64,000 bases of DNA from Frigoriglobus tundricola (GTDB lineage: Bacteria; Planctomycetota; Planctomycetia; Gemmatales; Gemmataceae), in contig NZ_CP053452.2 of the NCBI RefSeq assembly GCF_013128195.2, positions 4,464,001 through 4,528,000 of the forward strand. Direction: 5' to 3'. Of the stretch, positions 8,493 to 17,050 are shown in pieces; position 1 is the stretch's first letter, and the number at the start of each line of letters is the position of its first letter. The notes beneath the pieces were generated by a model. That model made no database searches, was not told where the DNA came from, and saw nothing but the letters and a program-made list of their open reading frames with translations. Both the position numbers and the translations under genes were made by a program.

Positions 8493-9449
8493 TTACTTGG
8501 AAGCGCCCGGCGGGAGCGGCTTGAGGCGGTTGCCGTCCCGGTCCACCCAGGTGAACGGTTTCACCACGTCCACCGGTTTGGTCGAGATCTTCTCACCGAG
8601 AACGTTCTCGAACACGGTCCCGTAAACGCGGTCGATGGGGGCCATCGCGTGCGCGGCCAGGATCTGGTGAACGAGGCTCTGGTTGGTGACCACCACCCGC
8701 CGCCCCTTGCAGTCGGCGGCGATGCGGTTGCCCGGCGCGGCGCCCGCCGCCTTCTGCATCGCCTCGAACTTGCCGGCGGTGAGGGACACGTCCGGGCCGT
8801 CGAGCGGCGGGGGCGGCAGCTTCGGCGCGAGCGGCCGGCCGGTCGGGTCGCGGTAGGTGAGCGCGTCCTTCGGGTCCATCGCCTCCGGCGGGTCGTAGGT
8901 CACCGCCTCGACCACGATGCCGAACTCCTGGCGCAACTTCTCGGCGTGGGCCTTGCGGAACAGCTCCTTGAACTTGGCCCCGTCGTTCTTGCTCTCCTTC
9001 ATGCACGTCTTGGTCGTCTCGACGACCCACTTCGCCTCCCGGAGGAACGTTGGCGCGTCCACCGGACCGGCGACGCAGTGCAGCACGCGGCCGTCCGGCG
9101 CGCAGAAGTACGCCGCGACGTTCCCGCCCTGCTTGGCACCGTTGACGATCTTGAACGTGGCGACCTTCTGAAATGACGAGACGAAGTACTCGTTGCAGAA
9201 CTTGCCGACTTCCGCGTTGTTCAGGGCGCCCGCACGGAGCGCTTCGGCGTTGTTTCAGGTGAGGCCGGGGTCTTCAAAGTGCCCGGACACGTGGAGCACG
9301 AGTACGAGCTTCTGCTCCTTCTTCGCGATCGCGGCGGCCCCTTTCGGGCTGTCCACGAAGTCGAGCTTCGTGCCGAACCCGCACGTTTCGGCCGCCCCGA
9401 GCGGCGGCGCCAGCAGGCCGACCGCTGCGGCGAAAAGAACATATCGCAT
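8493..9449 (-). CDS. Candidate selenoprotein: secreted thioredoxin-like protein with in-frame UGA (Sec65)
   Basis: From the ATG at 9449 (GGAGG Shine-Dalgarno 10 bases upstream) the frame runs through a signal peptide (MRYVLFAAAVGLLAPPLGAA) and a thioredoxin-like beta strand (KLVLVLHVSGHFEDPGLT) to a single TGA at 9257-9255. It then continues without interruption for 253 codons (NNAEALRAGALNNAEVGKF...). Both sides read as one protein, giving 318 residues with residue 65 encoded by UGA. The UGA sits about where a redox Cys would follow the first thioredoxin strand, and a hairpin with bacterial SECIS geometry begins 12 bases after it. Reading UGA as selenocysteine is therefore favoured, but a nonsense mutation or sequencing error is possible. 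The rest of the protein (FCAPDGRVLHCVAGPVDA) looks like a planctomycete secreted thioredoxin-fold family. No selA, selB or selD gene lies in the window. Confidence 0.65.
9226..9257 (-). promoter_or_regulatory. UGA codon with SECIS-like hairpin
   Basis: On the minus strand the UGA (9257-9255) is followed by 12 bases, then GCGCTC (9242-9237), a five-base loop CGTGC (9236-9232) and GGGCGC (9231-9226). The stem is 6 bp, five Watson-Crick pairs and one G-U. Bacterial SECIS models ask for a short stem with a G among the first two apical-loop bases, 16-37 bases after the UGA. Here the G is the second loop base, with 19 bases between it and the UGA. Confidence 0.55.
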
Positions 9450-9541
9450 GACCCACCTCCGGGGAGGGCACGGGCGAACGAGTTGTTCGCCTTGGTGCCA
9501 CCGGAAGTAGGACGAGGCCGCCCGGGGAACGGATTGGGCCG

Positions 9542-10378
9542 TTACACGCGCGTTACCGCCGGGCGCGTCAGGGCCGCGGCCGGCGCGGGCGGTTTCGATT
9601 CGCGGACGTGCCGGAACAGCACCGGCATGACGGCCAGCATGGTGATGAGCCCGAGCGCGCCGGCGAAGACGACGGCGTGGCCCAGCGAGAACCGCAGCAC
9701 GGGCCAGATCGCCACGAGCCACACCGCCATCAGCATGAAGTTCAGCAACAGGGCCAGCACGACCGTGCCCGTGCTGGGAACGACCAGCGTGCCCATCTGG
9801 TGGGCGTCCACGTACCGGCTCCCCTTTTCCTCCTCGAACTTCGAATCCGGCTTGTACGTCTTGGTCTTCGTCCTGGGGTCCTCTTTGAGGGTCACCTTGT
9901 ACCGCACCGGTTCGGGGTCGTCGGCCGCCTTCACGCGGATCGCGCCGGTCATGTACTGCGTGCCGCTCGTGGTGCTGCCGTTGAGTTTGAACGGCTCGCC
10001 GGTCCCCGCTTCCAGGAACGGGCCGCTCTTCCCGCCGACCGCCCGCTTGAACTTGACGGTCGTTTCCACCGGGTTGCCGCCGGCGTCGAGCTTGAGTTTG
10101 TCCCCGGCCCCGGTCCACCGCACGGCCTCGAACTCCTGGAACTCGACCGTCGAACTCGGGGTGAAGTTGAAGAACGTGTCGTAGCGCCCGGGGGCGCGCT
10201 GGTCGATCCGCACCCACAGCGTCATGAACCCGGCGACCAGTACCGCGGCGGCCAGCGCCCGGAGCGGCATCCGCTCGGCCGGGTTCTGGTACAGGTACCC
10301 CTGGGCCACCAGCCCGCCGCCCAAAAACAGGGCGAAGAGCGCGAGCATCAGCATCAGGAACACGAGGAACAGGACCAC
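9542..10378 (-). CDS. Four-helix membrane protein with an extracytoplasmic domain, hypothetical
   Basis: A 278-residue protein. Two N-terminal hydrophobic segments (VVLFLVFLMLMLALFALFLGG and MPLRALAAAVLVAGFMTLWV) flank a short loop. A domain of about 130 residues with many Lys/Thr/Glu residues (WTGAGDKLKLDAGGNPVETTVKFKR...) follows, then two C-terminal hydrophobic segments. The GTG at 10378 is preferred: GAGG lies 7 bases upstream and the hydrophobic start follows directly. No family is recognised. It is divergent from the frameshifted redoxin gene and lies 92 bases upstream, same strand, of the candidate selenoprotein. Confidence 0.7.
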   Translation of the reverse strand: MVLFLVFLMLMLALFALFLGGGLVAQGYLYQNPAERMPLRALAAAVLVAGFMTLWVRIDQRAPGRYDTFFNFTPSSTVEFQEFEAVRWTGAGDKLKLDAGGNPVETTVKFKRAVGGKSGPFLEAGTGEPFKLNGSTTSGTQYMTGAIRVKAADDPEPVRYKVTLKEDPRTKTKTYKPDSKFEEEKGSRYVDAHQMGTLVVPSTGTVVLALLLNFMLMAVWLVAIWPVLRFSLGHAVVFAGALGLITMLAVMPVLFRHVRESKPPAPAAALTRPAVTRV

Positions 10379-10551
10379 GGCACGGCCTCGTCTGAAATGA
10401 GGGACCGGCCGGGCGTGCGGGCGCGCCCGACCAACGACGAACACGGTATCTGCGCGGGATGCGCCGGGCAAGGGGGTTGGCGTTGCATCGCCCGCGCGGG
10501 CCGCTATAGTCCGCCGGTCGAACGGTTCGCCCCTCCACCCCCGAGGTGCCC

Positions 10552-12089
10552 GTGAACAGCGGTTTCCTCGCACTCGCCCTGCTCGGCCCGGCCGCCCCCA
10601 CCGAGGGGCTGCAAAAGGGCGACGAGTTGAAGTTCGTCGGAACGGTGGAAGAGGCCGTGGACCGGCCCGGCAACCGGTTCCGCCGGTCCCAGGCGCTCGT
10701 CGTCCGCGTGCTCGTGCTGGAGCGGACGGACGCGTGGACCGACGTGGCCGTCCTCACGCTCCTCACCCGCACCGACGACGCGGTGACCGGGGCCGTGGCC
10801 GCCGTCACCGGCGGCGCGCCCGAAAAGGCGCACCCGCCCGGCGTCCGGCTCGATCTGGTGCGCGCCCACGCCGACGGCACGGCTCATGTGCTCCTCCCGG
10901 TCGGGGCGCCGCCCCTCGCGCTCGACGCCAAAACGCCCGCGCGCACGCTCCCCGTCCCCCGCTCGACTCCTTCGCCCCGTTCGAGTTCGGCATGTTCCCG
11001 CCCCGGCCGCCGAAGACCGCCGCGGACAAGCCGTGGGCGGTCGCGTCCGCCGACACGGGCCGGCCGGCCGAAACGTGGCAGGCGCAGGGCACCGACCTGG
11101 TGACCGCCGAGCGGTGCGCGCTGATCGTGATGAACCAGGCCCACGCGAACTGGGCGGCCCCCGTGGGCGGCAAGCTCGCCTGGCACCGCGCCGACGCCGC
11201 CTGGGTGGCCCGCGACGGGATCGCGCACAAGGTCCACCGCGTCATCAAACACCGCGACGGGCTGGCGCGCGAACTCGCCGCGTGGGTCGAGGTGAAGTAC
11301 GAGCTGACGAGCCAGACCTGCGTCAACGGCCGCCTGTTCGACCGCTACCGGCGCGACGTGGAGTTCGCGTTCGCGGCGGCCGCCGACGTGGCCCCGCTCC
11401 TCCCGGACGCCCGGCTGCACGCGGCCCGCTTCGAAAAAGAGCTGAAGAAACTCGACCTCTACCTCGCCGACGCGGACAACTCCAGCCCGTACCGCGAGGC
11501 GGTGCTGGCCGTGCGCCGCCAGATCGATGCCGCGCGGCGGGGCGAAGCCGTGTCCCCATTCGCGCCGGCCGGCTGGCTCTCCTCCGCCACCGTCCCGAAG
11601 CGCGCCGCGTGGCCGGAACCGGGGCGCCTGGCGCCCGACTTCACGGCCGGCCCGTTCCGGCTCGCCGACGCCCGCGGGAGGCCGGTGGTACTGGTGTTCT
11701 TTAAACCCGGCAGCGAGACCACCGACCTCACGCTCGCCGTCGCCGACGCCCTGCACCAGAAGTACGGCACCCGGTCGGATGTTGTGCCGCTGGCGGTCTG
11801 GGGCGACGCGGCGGCGGGGGTGAAGGACCGGGACCGGCGCAAGCTGACCGTCCCGATTTACGACGGCACGCAGGCGGAGACGGCGTTCGGCGTGGATTCC
11901 GTCCCCCGGTTCGTGGTACTCGATGGCGGCGGCGTGGTGCAGTGGACGTTCTCTGGGGTCGGCGCCGAAACCGGCCATTCCGCCCGGGAGCAACTGGAAC
12001 GCCTCCTCCCCGCAGTCGCCCCCGGCGCCCCGGACGGAACAATCCACACACCCGCACCCGGAACCGCGGCCCCCGCCCGGCGGCCGTGA
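10552..12089 (+). CDS. Redoxin-domain protein interrupted by a one-base frameshift
   Basis: The N-terminal part starts at the GTG at 10552 (GAGG at 10543-10546): a signal-like segment and EGLQKGDELKFVGTVEEAVDRPGNRF. It reads sensibly to about 10965 and then degenerates. The frame one base earlier continues with PLDSFAPFEFGMFPPRPPK and runs to 12089. The break lies in a run of C (about 10961-10967), consistent with one missing base. Restored, the product is about 510 residues and ends in a peroxiredoxin/TlpA-like domain (LAPDFTAGPFRLADARGRP, VVLVFFKPGSETTDL...VPRFVVLDGGGVVQWTFSG). The usual CxxC is absent (PGSETTD in its place), so redox activity is doubtful. It could be a decayed gene or a sequencing error. 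Confidence 0.65.
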
Positions 12090-12239
12090 TTGTTCCGCGG
12101 ACCGCTCGCGGGGTACGATGCATCAGACGAGTTGAGGGCCGGTCACTCGCTCGGCGAGAGGCGCCGGCCCGCGACTCGAATTATGGAGAGGGTACGACTC
12201 GCGGAGCGAGTCGCCGACTTTTCCGGCAAGGCGGCCCGA

Positions 12240-12731
12240 ATGACCGATTACGACATCCAGGGACCCGCGCGCGTCTGTGCCGTCACCGGGCGGGAGCTGA
12301 AACCGGGCGATCGGTTCTTCGCGGCCCTGACGGAGGACGCGGGCCGGATGGTCCGCACCGACTACGCGGCCGACGCCTGGCCCGGTCCGCCGCAAGGGGC
12401 CGTTGCGTACTGGGCGGGCAAGGTGCCGGCGGCCGACAACAAACCCCGGAAGCCGGTGGTCAACGACGACCTGCTCCTCGACTGCTTCGACCGGTTGAAG
12501 GGAAGTGCCGATCCGGACGGGTTGAACTTCCGGTACGTCGCGGCGCTGCTCCTGATGCGCCGGAAGCGGTTCAAGTTCGAGGACGCGGCCCGCGACGACC
12601 AGGGCCGCGATGTCATGATCGTGCGCGACGCGCGCGGCGGCGCGGTCCACCATGTGATCGACCCGCGGCTGACCGACGACCAGATCGCCGCCGTGCAGAC
12701 CGAAGTGTTCCGCGTGCTGGGCTGGGAGTGA
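12240..12731 (+). CDS. Conserved hypothetical protein with CAVTGRELKPGDRF motif
   Basis: A 163-residue soluble protein starting at the ATG at 12240 (MTDYDIQGPARVCAVTGRELKPGDRFFAALTEDAG). The first 60 residues, with a single Cys and a WPGPP segment, look like a strand-rich domain that I believe recurs in planctomycetes without an assigned function. The second half is helical and includes YVAALLLMRRKRFKFED. There is no signal peptide or membrane segment. Upstream in-frame sequence (12090-12239) lacks conservation-like features and was not used. It is followed after 47 bases by a lipoprotein gene on the same strand. Confidence 0.75.
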   Translation: MTDYDIQGPARVCAVTGRELKPGDRFFAALTEDAGRMVRTDYAADAWPGPPQGAVAYWAGKVPAADNKPRKPVVNDDLLLDCFDRLKGSADPDGLNFRYVAALLLMRRKRFKFEDAARDDQGRDVMIVRDARGGAVHHVIDPRLTDDQIAAVQTEVFRVLGWE

Positions 12732-12778
12732 GACGGCTCGCCAATTACACGAAGCGCCTAATACCAACCACGCATCCC

Positions 12779-13774
12779 ATGAAGACCTTCGGACTGACCC
12801 TCGCCGCCGCCGTCCTCCTCCCACTCGCCGGGTGCGCGTGGCTCAAAGAGCACATGGGAAAGGACACGAACGCGGATCGAACCGGCAAGGGCCTGTTGCC
12901 CAAGGACGTCCAACCCGAGAAGTTCGTGTCGTACCTGAACGAGCACGCCGCGCGGCTCCGGTCGATCGCCTTTGCCGACGTGCGGGTGACGGCCCAGGAC
13001 CGGAGCGGGGTGGTGCCCTCGCCGCCGATCACCTTGAGCACCGGCGACCTGTTTGCCAGCCAGCCGCGGAACTTCTGCCTCCGCGCCCGCAGCGGCGGGA
13101 TTATCGACGCCAAAGTCCTTCTCGGGTCCAACAACGAGGAGTTCTGGGTGTACGCGAAGGTGCCGACAGTCGATCCGATGTACTACTTCGCGTCGCACAC
13201 CGACTTCGCGGAGGGCCGGGCGAAGCTCCCCGGTGGCATCCCCTTCGAGCCGGAGTGGGTGCTGCAGACGCTCGGCATGATCACCCTTCCCCTGTCGGAC
13301 GGCCAGCCCGAACTGCCCCCGGGGGCGCCGACAGTGGCGCCGGCAAACCGTTACAGCCTCAAACTCGACAAGCACACCTACACGCTCAGTTGGCCAGCGG
13401 TCACGCCCGGTGGCACAGCCGTCATCAAGGAGATTGTGTTCGAAGGCGAACCGGCTACCGGCAGCAAGCCGCAGGTGAAGAAACACGTCATTCGCGACGC
13501 GAAGAGTAACAAGATCATATGCTTCGCTGAGATCAAGACAGCGAAAACCGTACCGATCGGCGCCGACCCGCGGAGCGGCGCACTCTCGGTCCAGTACCCC
13601 ACGAAAATGCTGCTGAGGTGGGAGGAGCAGAAGTTCGAAATGGAACTGGAACTCGCGAACGCGAAGATCAACCAGCCGCTCGCGCCGGAGGAGGCCCGGC
13701 GGCTCTACACCCGCCCGAATATTCAGGATGTGAGGCAGATCAACTTGGCCGGGGGCGAGTTGCCCTTTAAGTGA
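12779..13774 (+). CDS. Conserved lipoprotein, hypothetical
   Basis: A 331-residue protein with a signal sequence and lipobox (LPLAGCAWL, Cys about residue 19). The mature part contains FVSYLNEHAARLRSIAFADVRV, a segment with CLRARSGGIIDAKVLLGSNNEEFWVYAKV, and EPEWVLQTLGMI, a pattern of planctomycete outer lipoproteins that loosely recalls LolA/LolB-type beta-barrel lipid carriers (strand-rich, with ...WVYAKV...). That comparison is weak. It may act in the envelope. It ends just before a strong hairpin shared with convergent leuD. Confidence 0.75.
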   Translation: MKTFGLTLAAAVLLPLAGCAWLKEHMGKDTNADRTGKGLLPKDVQPEKFVSYLNEHAARLRSIAFADVRVTAQDRSGVVPSPPITLSTGDLFASQPRNFCLRARSGGIIDAKVLLGSNNEEFWVYAKVPTVDPMYYFASHTDFAEGRAKLPGGIPFEPEWVLQTLGMITLPLSDGQPELPPGAPTVAPANRYSLKLDKHTYTLSWPAVTPGGTAVIKEIVFEGEPATGSKPQVKKHVIRDAKSNKIICFAEIKTAKTVPIGADPRSGALSVQYPTKMLLRWEEQKFEMELELANAKINQPLAPEEARRLYTRPNIQDVRQINLAGGELPFK

Positions 13775-13780
13775 TCGCGA

Positions 13781-13810
13781 GCGAGCGGCCGGCTCGCGCC
13801 GGCCGCTCGC
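13781..13810. terminator. Bidirectional hairpin terminator
   Basis: Perfect 12-bp stem (13781-13792 / 13799-13810) with a six-base loop between two convergent stop codons (13774 and 13816). It can serve both transcripts, although neither side has a strong T tract. Confidence 0.6.
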
Positions 13811-13815
13811 CGAGT

Positions 13816-14385
13816 TCACACGCCGAGCATTCCCACCTTTTTCGCATACGAGAACAGCCCGCCGGCTTCGATGATCGGGGCCACCTCGCCCAGCGGCAGC
13901 AGCGCGAAGGATTCGCCGCTCGTCGTGTTGGTGAGCGTCCCGGCGACGATGTCGATGGCGAGTTCGTCCCCCGTGCAGATGCGGTCGATCAACCGCTCCT
14001 TGCTCTCCAGCGGAACCAGGTAGCCCCCGTTCACGCTGTTCCGGTAGAAAATCCGGGCGTAAAATTCGGCGACCACCGCCACCACGCCGGCCGCGGCCAG
14101 CGCGATCGGGGCGTGTTCGCGGCTGGACCCGCAGCCGAAGTTCTTTCCGCCGATCACGATCGTGTACGGCGAAACGAACTCGTCCCCGCCGGGCGAGTGG
14201 AACGGTACGTGCCCCTTGGGAAGCCCCGCCGCGTCGTCGGGCACGCCGGACAGGGCGTACTTGCCGAACATCTTGTACTCGGCCGGGATCGACGGGTTGA
14301 ACGTCAGGTAGTGGGCCGGGATGATCTGATCGGTGTCGATGTTGTCGCCCAGGACGTAAGCGACGCCTTCGATGCGGGTCTGCAT
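13816..14385 (-). CDS. leuD: 3-isopropylmalate dehydratase small subunit
   Basis: A 189-residue aconitase-superfamily swivel-domain protein. It starts MQTRIEGVAYVLGDNIDTDQIIPAHYL; the GDNIDTDQIIP segment and GGKNFGCGSSREHAP are the family signatures for substrate binding. The length fits the small subunit (LeuD) of isopropylmalate isomerase in leucine synthesis. A homologous 2,3-dimethylmalate or methylthioalkylmalate dehydratase subunit is the alternative, since the large subunit (leuC) is not adjacent. An in-frame Met 11 codons upstream adds non-conserved residues and was not used. Confidence 0.88.
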   Translation of the reverse strand: MQTRIEGVAYVLGDNIDTDQIIPAHYLTFNPSIPAEYKMFGKYALSGVPDDAAGLPKGHVPFHSPGGDEFVSPYTIVIGGKNFGCGSSREHAPIALAAAGVVAVVAEFYARIFYRNSVNGGYLVPLESKERLIDRICTGDELAIDIVAGTLTNTTSGESFALLPLGEVAPIIEAGGLFSYAKKVGMLGV

Positions 14386-14748
14386 GTCGGATCTCGTTTC
14401 GGCGAACCCAGAGCGCAAACGCCAGTACTCTCATTCACCTTACGCCAATAGCCGAGCGGCGGTAACCCCGCCCGGGGCGTAACATGACGTGAATCCGCTC
14501 CGAGCCGCGGCCGCGGAGGCCCGGCGCCCGGGGCGCGGGCCGGTGCGTATACTGCGTCGGGCGGCGCTCCGATCGCCCTAACCTGTTGAAGAATCAAAGA
14601 ATTCGGGAACCCCGCAGTGGGGCTACCGGAATGCGAATTGCGTGCTAAAGTTTTCCGTAGCGAACGGTTGATCCGGTGGCCGCCGCGAGCCGTACTTCGT
14701 CCAATCGCGATGTCGCCCGGCGGCGGCCCGGGTGGAGAGCCTCTACCG

Positions 14749-16722
14749 ATGCGCGCGCGACTCACCCTCGAAGGCGGCGACTGCGTCCCGTCGTCGCTCG
14801 ACCTGTCCCCAACCGGGCAGCCGGTCACCCTCGGCCGCAGTCGCGATAACACCATCGTGTTGCGCGACGAACTCGCCAGCCGCTTGCACGCCAAGATTTA
14901 CTTTGAAGACGGCCGCTGGCACGTCCGCGACTTCGGCCTCAACGGCACCCGCGTGGACGGCCAGCGCGTGAACGGCTCGATCGAACTGGCCGACGGCCAG
15001 CGCGTCCGGATCGGCGAGGTGGTGCTGAAAATCGTTCTGGAGCCCAAGACGCCGCCCCGGCCCGTCAAAGACGCGCCGGCGACGATGCCCGTGAACGCGA
15101 AGACCGAAGGCCCGCACAACGCCACGAAAGTTCACGAGATCCCGCCGGAGCGGCAGGCGCCGGGCGACCCCCCGCCGGAACAGGCCGCCAAGCAGCTCCG
15201 CGTCGATGAGCTCACCGCCCTGTGCAAGTTCATGACCGGGGCGGTCGAAGCCAAGACGCCGCACGACCTGACCACTTTCGCCCTCCGGGCCATCCTCAAC
15301 CAGACCGCGGCCAAACTGGCCGGCTACCTGAGCCTCGACCCCGAGGACCCCGGCCCCAAGATCGTGATGCCGGAGTCCGCGGCCATCGACGTGCCCCTCA
15401 GCCGCCGCCTGACCGTTCAGGCCCAGGCCCAGGGGAAGACGATCTGGCTGTTTCCCGAACTCAGCGCCTCCCACCCGCCCACCGACTCGCTCTCCGCGTT
15501 CGCGGACGCCATCTGCATCCCGCTGAAGGCCTCCGGGGAGCCGTTCGCGACGCTGCACGTGTACCGCTCCGGGCGGGCGTTCTCGGAACGTGACGTGCGG
15601 TTCATCGAGGCCGTCGCCGGGTTCCTCGCGCACGGCCTGGAGATCCTCCGCACCCGGCGCACCCTCGAGGCCGAGAACTCGCGGCTCCGCACCCACACGC
15701 CCGCGGCCGACGACATCATCGGCGGCAGCAACGCCGTCATCCTGCTCCGCCAGCAGATCCTCCGGGCCGCCCCGCAGCCGTTCACGGTCCTCGTCCAGGG
15801 CGAGAGCGGGTCCGGCAAGGAGCTCGTCGCGCTCGCCCTGCACCGCAACAGCCGCCGGACCGAGGGGCCGCTGGTCGTCGTCAACTGCGCGGCCATCGCC
15901 CCCACGCTGCTCGAGGCCGAACTGTTCGGGTACAAGAAGGGCGCCTTCAGCGGGGCCGACCGCGACCACCCCGGCCTGTTCCAGCAGGCGGACGAGGGCA
16001 CCCTGTTCCTCGACGAAGTGGGCGAGCTGTCGCTGGAGTGCCAGGCCAAGCTCCTGCGGGTGATCGAGGGCAAGGCGTTCCGCCCGGTCGGCGCCACCGG
16101 GGACATGAAGGTGGACGTGCGGATCGTCGCCGCCACGCACCGCGACCTGGACAAGGACGCCAAGTCCGGGCGGTTCCGGCAGGACCTCCTGTTCCGGCTG
16201 AAGGTGATCCAGATCCGCGTGCCGCCGCTGCGCGAGCACCCCGAAGACATTCCCGAACTGGCGGCCTTCTTCCTGGCGAAGGTGTCCAGCGAGTGCCGGC
16301 GGAACTTCAAGCTCACCGCGGCGGCGATGCGGAAGCTCCAGGCGCACACGTGGCCGGGCAACGTGCGCCAGCTCCGCGCGGCCATCGAGAGCGCGGCGGT
16401 GATGAGCGAGAGCGACACCCTCGACGCCGACGCGCTGCCGCTGACCGGCGTGACCGAACTCCAGACCCCGGTCGCCGTGCCGGCGGTGTCGGTCGATCTG
16501 CCGCCGAGCCTCGACATCGTCGAGATCGAGAAGTGGGCCATCTGCCGGGCGATGCGCCAAACCGGCGGGAACGTGAGCCACGCGGCCAAGCTACTCAACA
16601 TGAGCCGCGACACGCTCCACAACAAGCTCAAGAAGCTGAAAGAAGAAGGCATCGACCGCGCGATGCTGACCAACACCCCGGCCCCGCTCGGCGTGCCCGA
16701 ACCGGTCAGCACCGACGCGTGA
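14749..16722 (+). CDS. FHA-GAF-AAA+ sigma-54-dependent transcription activator
   Basis: From the ATG at 14749 (GGAG 11 bases upstream) the protein has 657 residues; an ATG at 14710 is also possible. Order: FHA domain (1-98: VTLGRSRDNTIVLRDELASRLHAKI, for phosphothreonine peptide binding), a GAF-like sensor region (about 155-300), a sigma-54 AAA+ domain (about 320-550) and a Fis-type helix-turn-helix at the end. Walker A is GESGSGKE (351-358), Walker B is TLFLDEVGEL, and the sigma-54 contact loop reads GAFSGA where GAFTGA is usual. It should activate sigma-54 promoters in response to Ser/Thr kinase signalling through the FHA domain. A strong terminator follows. Confidence 0.92.
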   Translation: MRARLTLEGGDCVPSSLDLSPTGQPVTLGRSRDNTIVLRDELASRLHAKIYFEDGRWHVRDFGLNGTRVDGQRVNGSIELADGQRVRIGEVVLKIVLEPKTPPRPVKDAPATMPVNAKTEGPHNATKVHEIPPERQAPGDPPPEQAAKQLRVDELTALCKFMTGAVEAKTPHDLTTFALRAILNQTAAKLAGYLSLDPEDPGPKIVMPESAAIDVPLSRRLTVQAQAQGKTIWLFPELSASHPPTDSLSAFADAICIPLKASGEPFATLHVYRSGRAFSERDVRFIEAVAGFLAHGLEILRTRRTLEAENSRLRTHTPAADDIIGGSNAVILLRQQILRAAPQPFTVLVQGESGSGKELVALALHRNSRRTEGPLVVVNCAAIAPTLLEAELFGYKKGAFSGADRDHPGLFQQADEGTLFLDEVGELSLECQAKLLRVIEGKAFRPVGATGDMKVDVRIVAATHRDLDKDAKSGRFRQDLLFRLKVIQIRVPPLREHPEDIPELAAFFLAKVSSECRRNFKLTAAAMRKLQAHTWPGNVRQLRAAIESAAVMSESDTLDADALPLTGVTELQTPVAVPAVSVDLPPSLDIVEIEKWAICRAMRQTGGNVSHAAKLLNMSRDTLHNKLKKLKEEGIDRAMLTNTPAPLGVPEPVSTDA

Positions 16723-16738
16723 CGGCACGGGGGGTCCG

Positions 16739-16771
16739 GCGAGCGGGGGCGGTTTCGCCCGCTCGCTTTTT
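16739..16771 (+). terminator. Intrinsic terminator
   Basis: Stem GCGAGCGGG / CCCGCTCGC (16739-16747 / 16758-16766) followed by TTTTT, 17 bases after the activator stop codon. A classical rho-independent terminator. Confidence 0.85.
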
Positions 16772-17050
16772 GTCACGCCCGTCACGAGCGTCTGAACCCG
16801 AACGCACTCGCTCAACAACGGATCACGGACCACGTCGGCGCAATTCCGTTCTGTGTCTCGCAGTCACCGAAGGACCGCACAGCAATAATGCGGACATCCA
16901 ACGGCCGCCGCGGGCTCGGTCCGTGCGTGCCCGTTTGGCCCCGCCCGGTCAGCGCCGTTGCGTTACGCACTCACCAACGCGCCGGGCGCCTCACGCCGCG
17001 GCCACGCCGGTCGGCGGCGACCGGCGTTTCAGGAAGAGGCCGTTGGCCCA
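16772..17050. other. Non-coding gap between convergent genes
   Basis: No credible gene on either strand. Near its right end (17004-17013 / 17018-17027) a perfect 10-bp hairpin with a four-base GCGG loop lies about 25 bases after the stop of the minus-strand sigma-thioredoxin gene and could end its transcript. Confidence 0.55.

Noticed and set aside
8493-9086. Separate gene starting at MLHCVAG downstream of the UGA
   Set aside because: The frame continues upstream through the UGA into a signal peptide and thioredoxin-like segment, and no start signal was found for a separate gene.
9221-9442. Independent small gene inside the candidate selenoprotein
   Set aside because: It is another frame of the same strand and has Arg/Ser-rich shadow composition.
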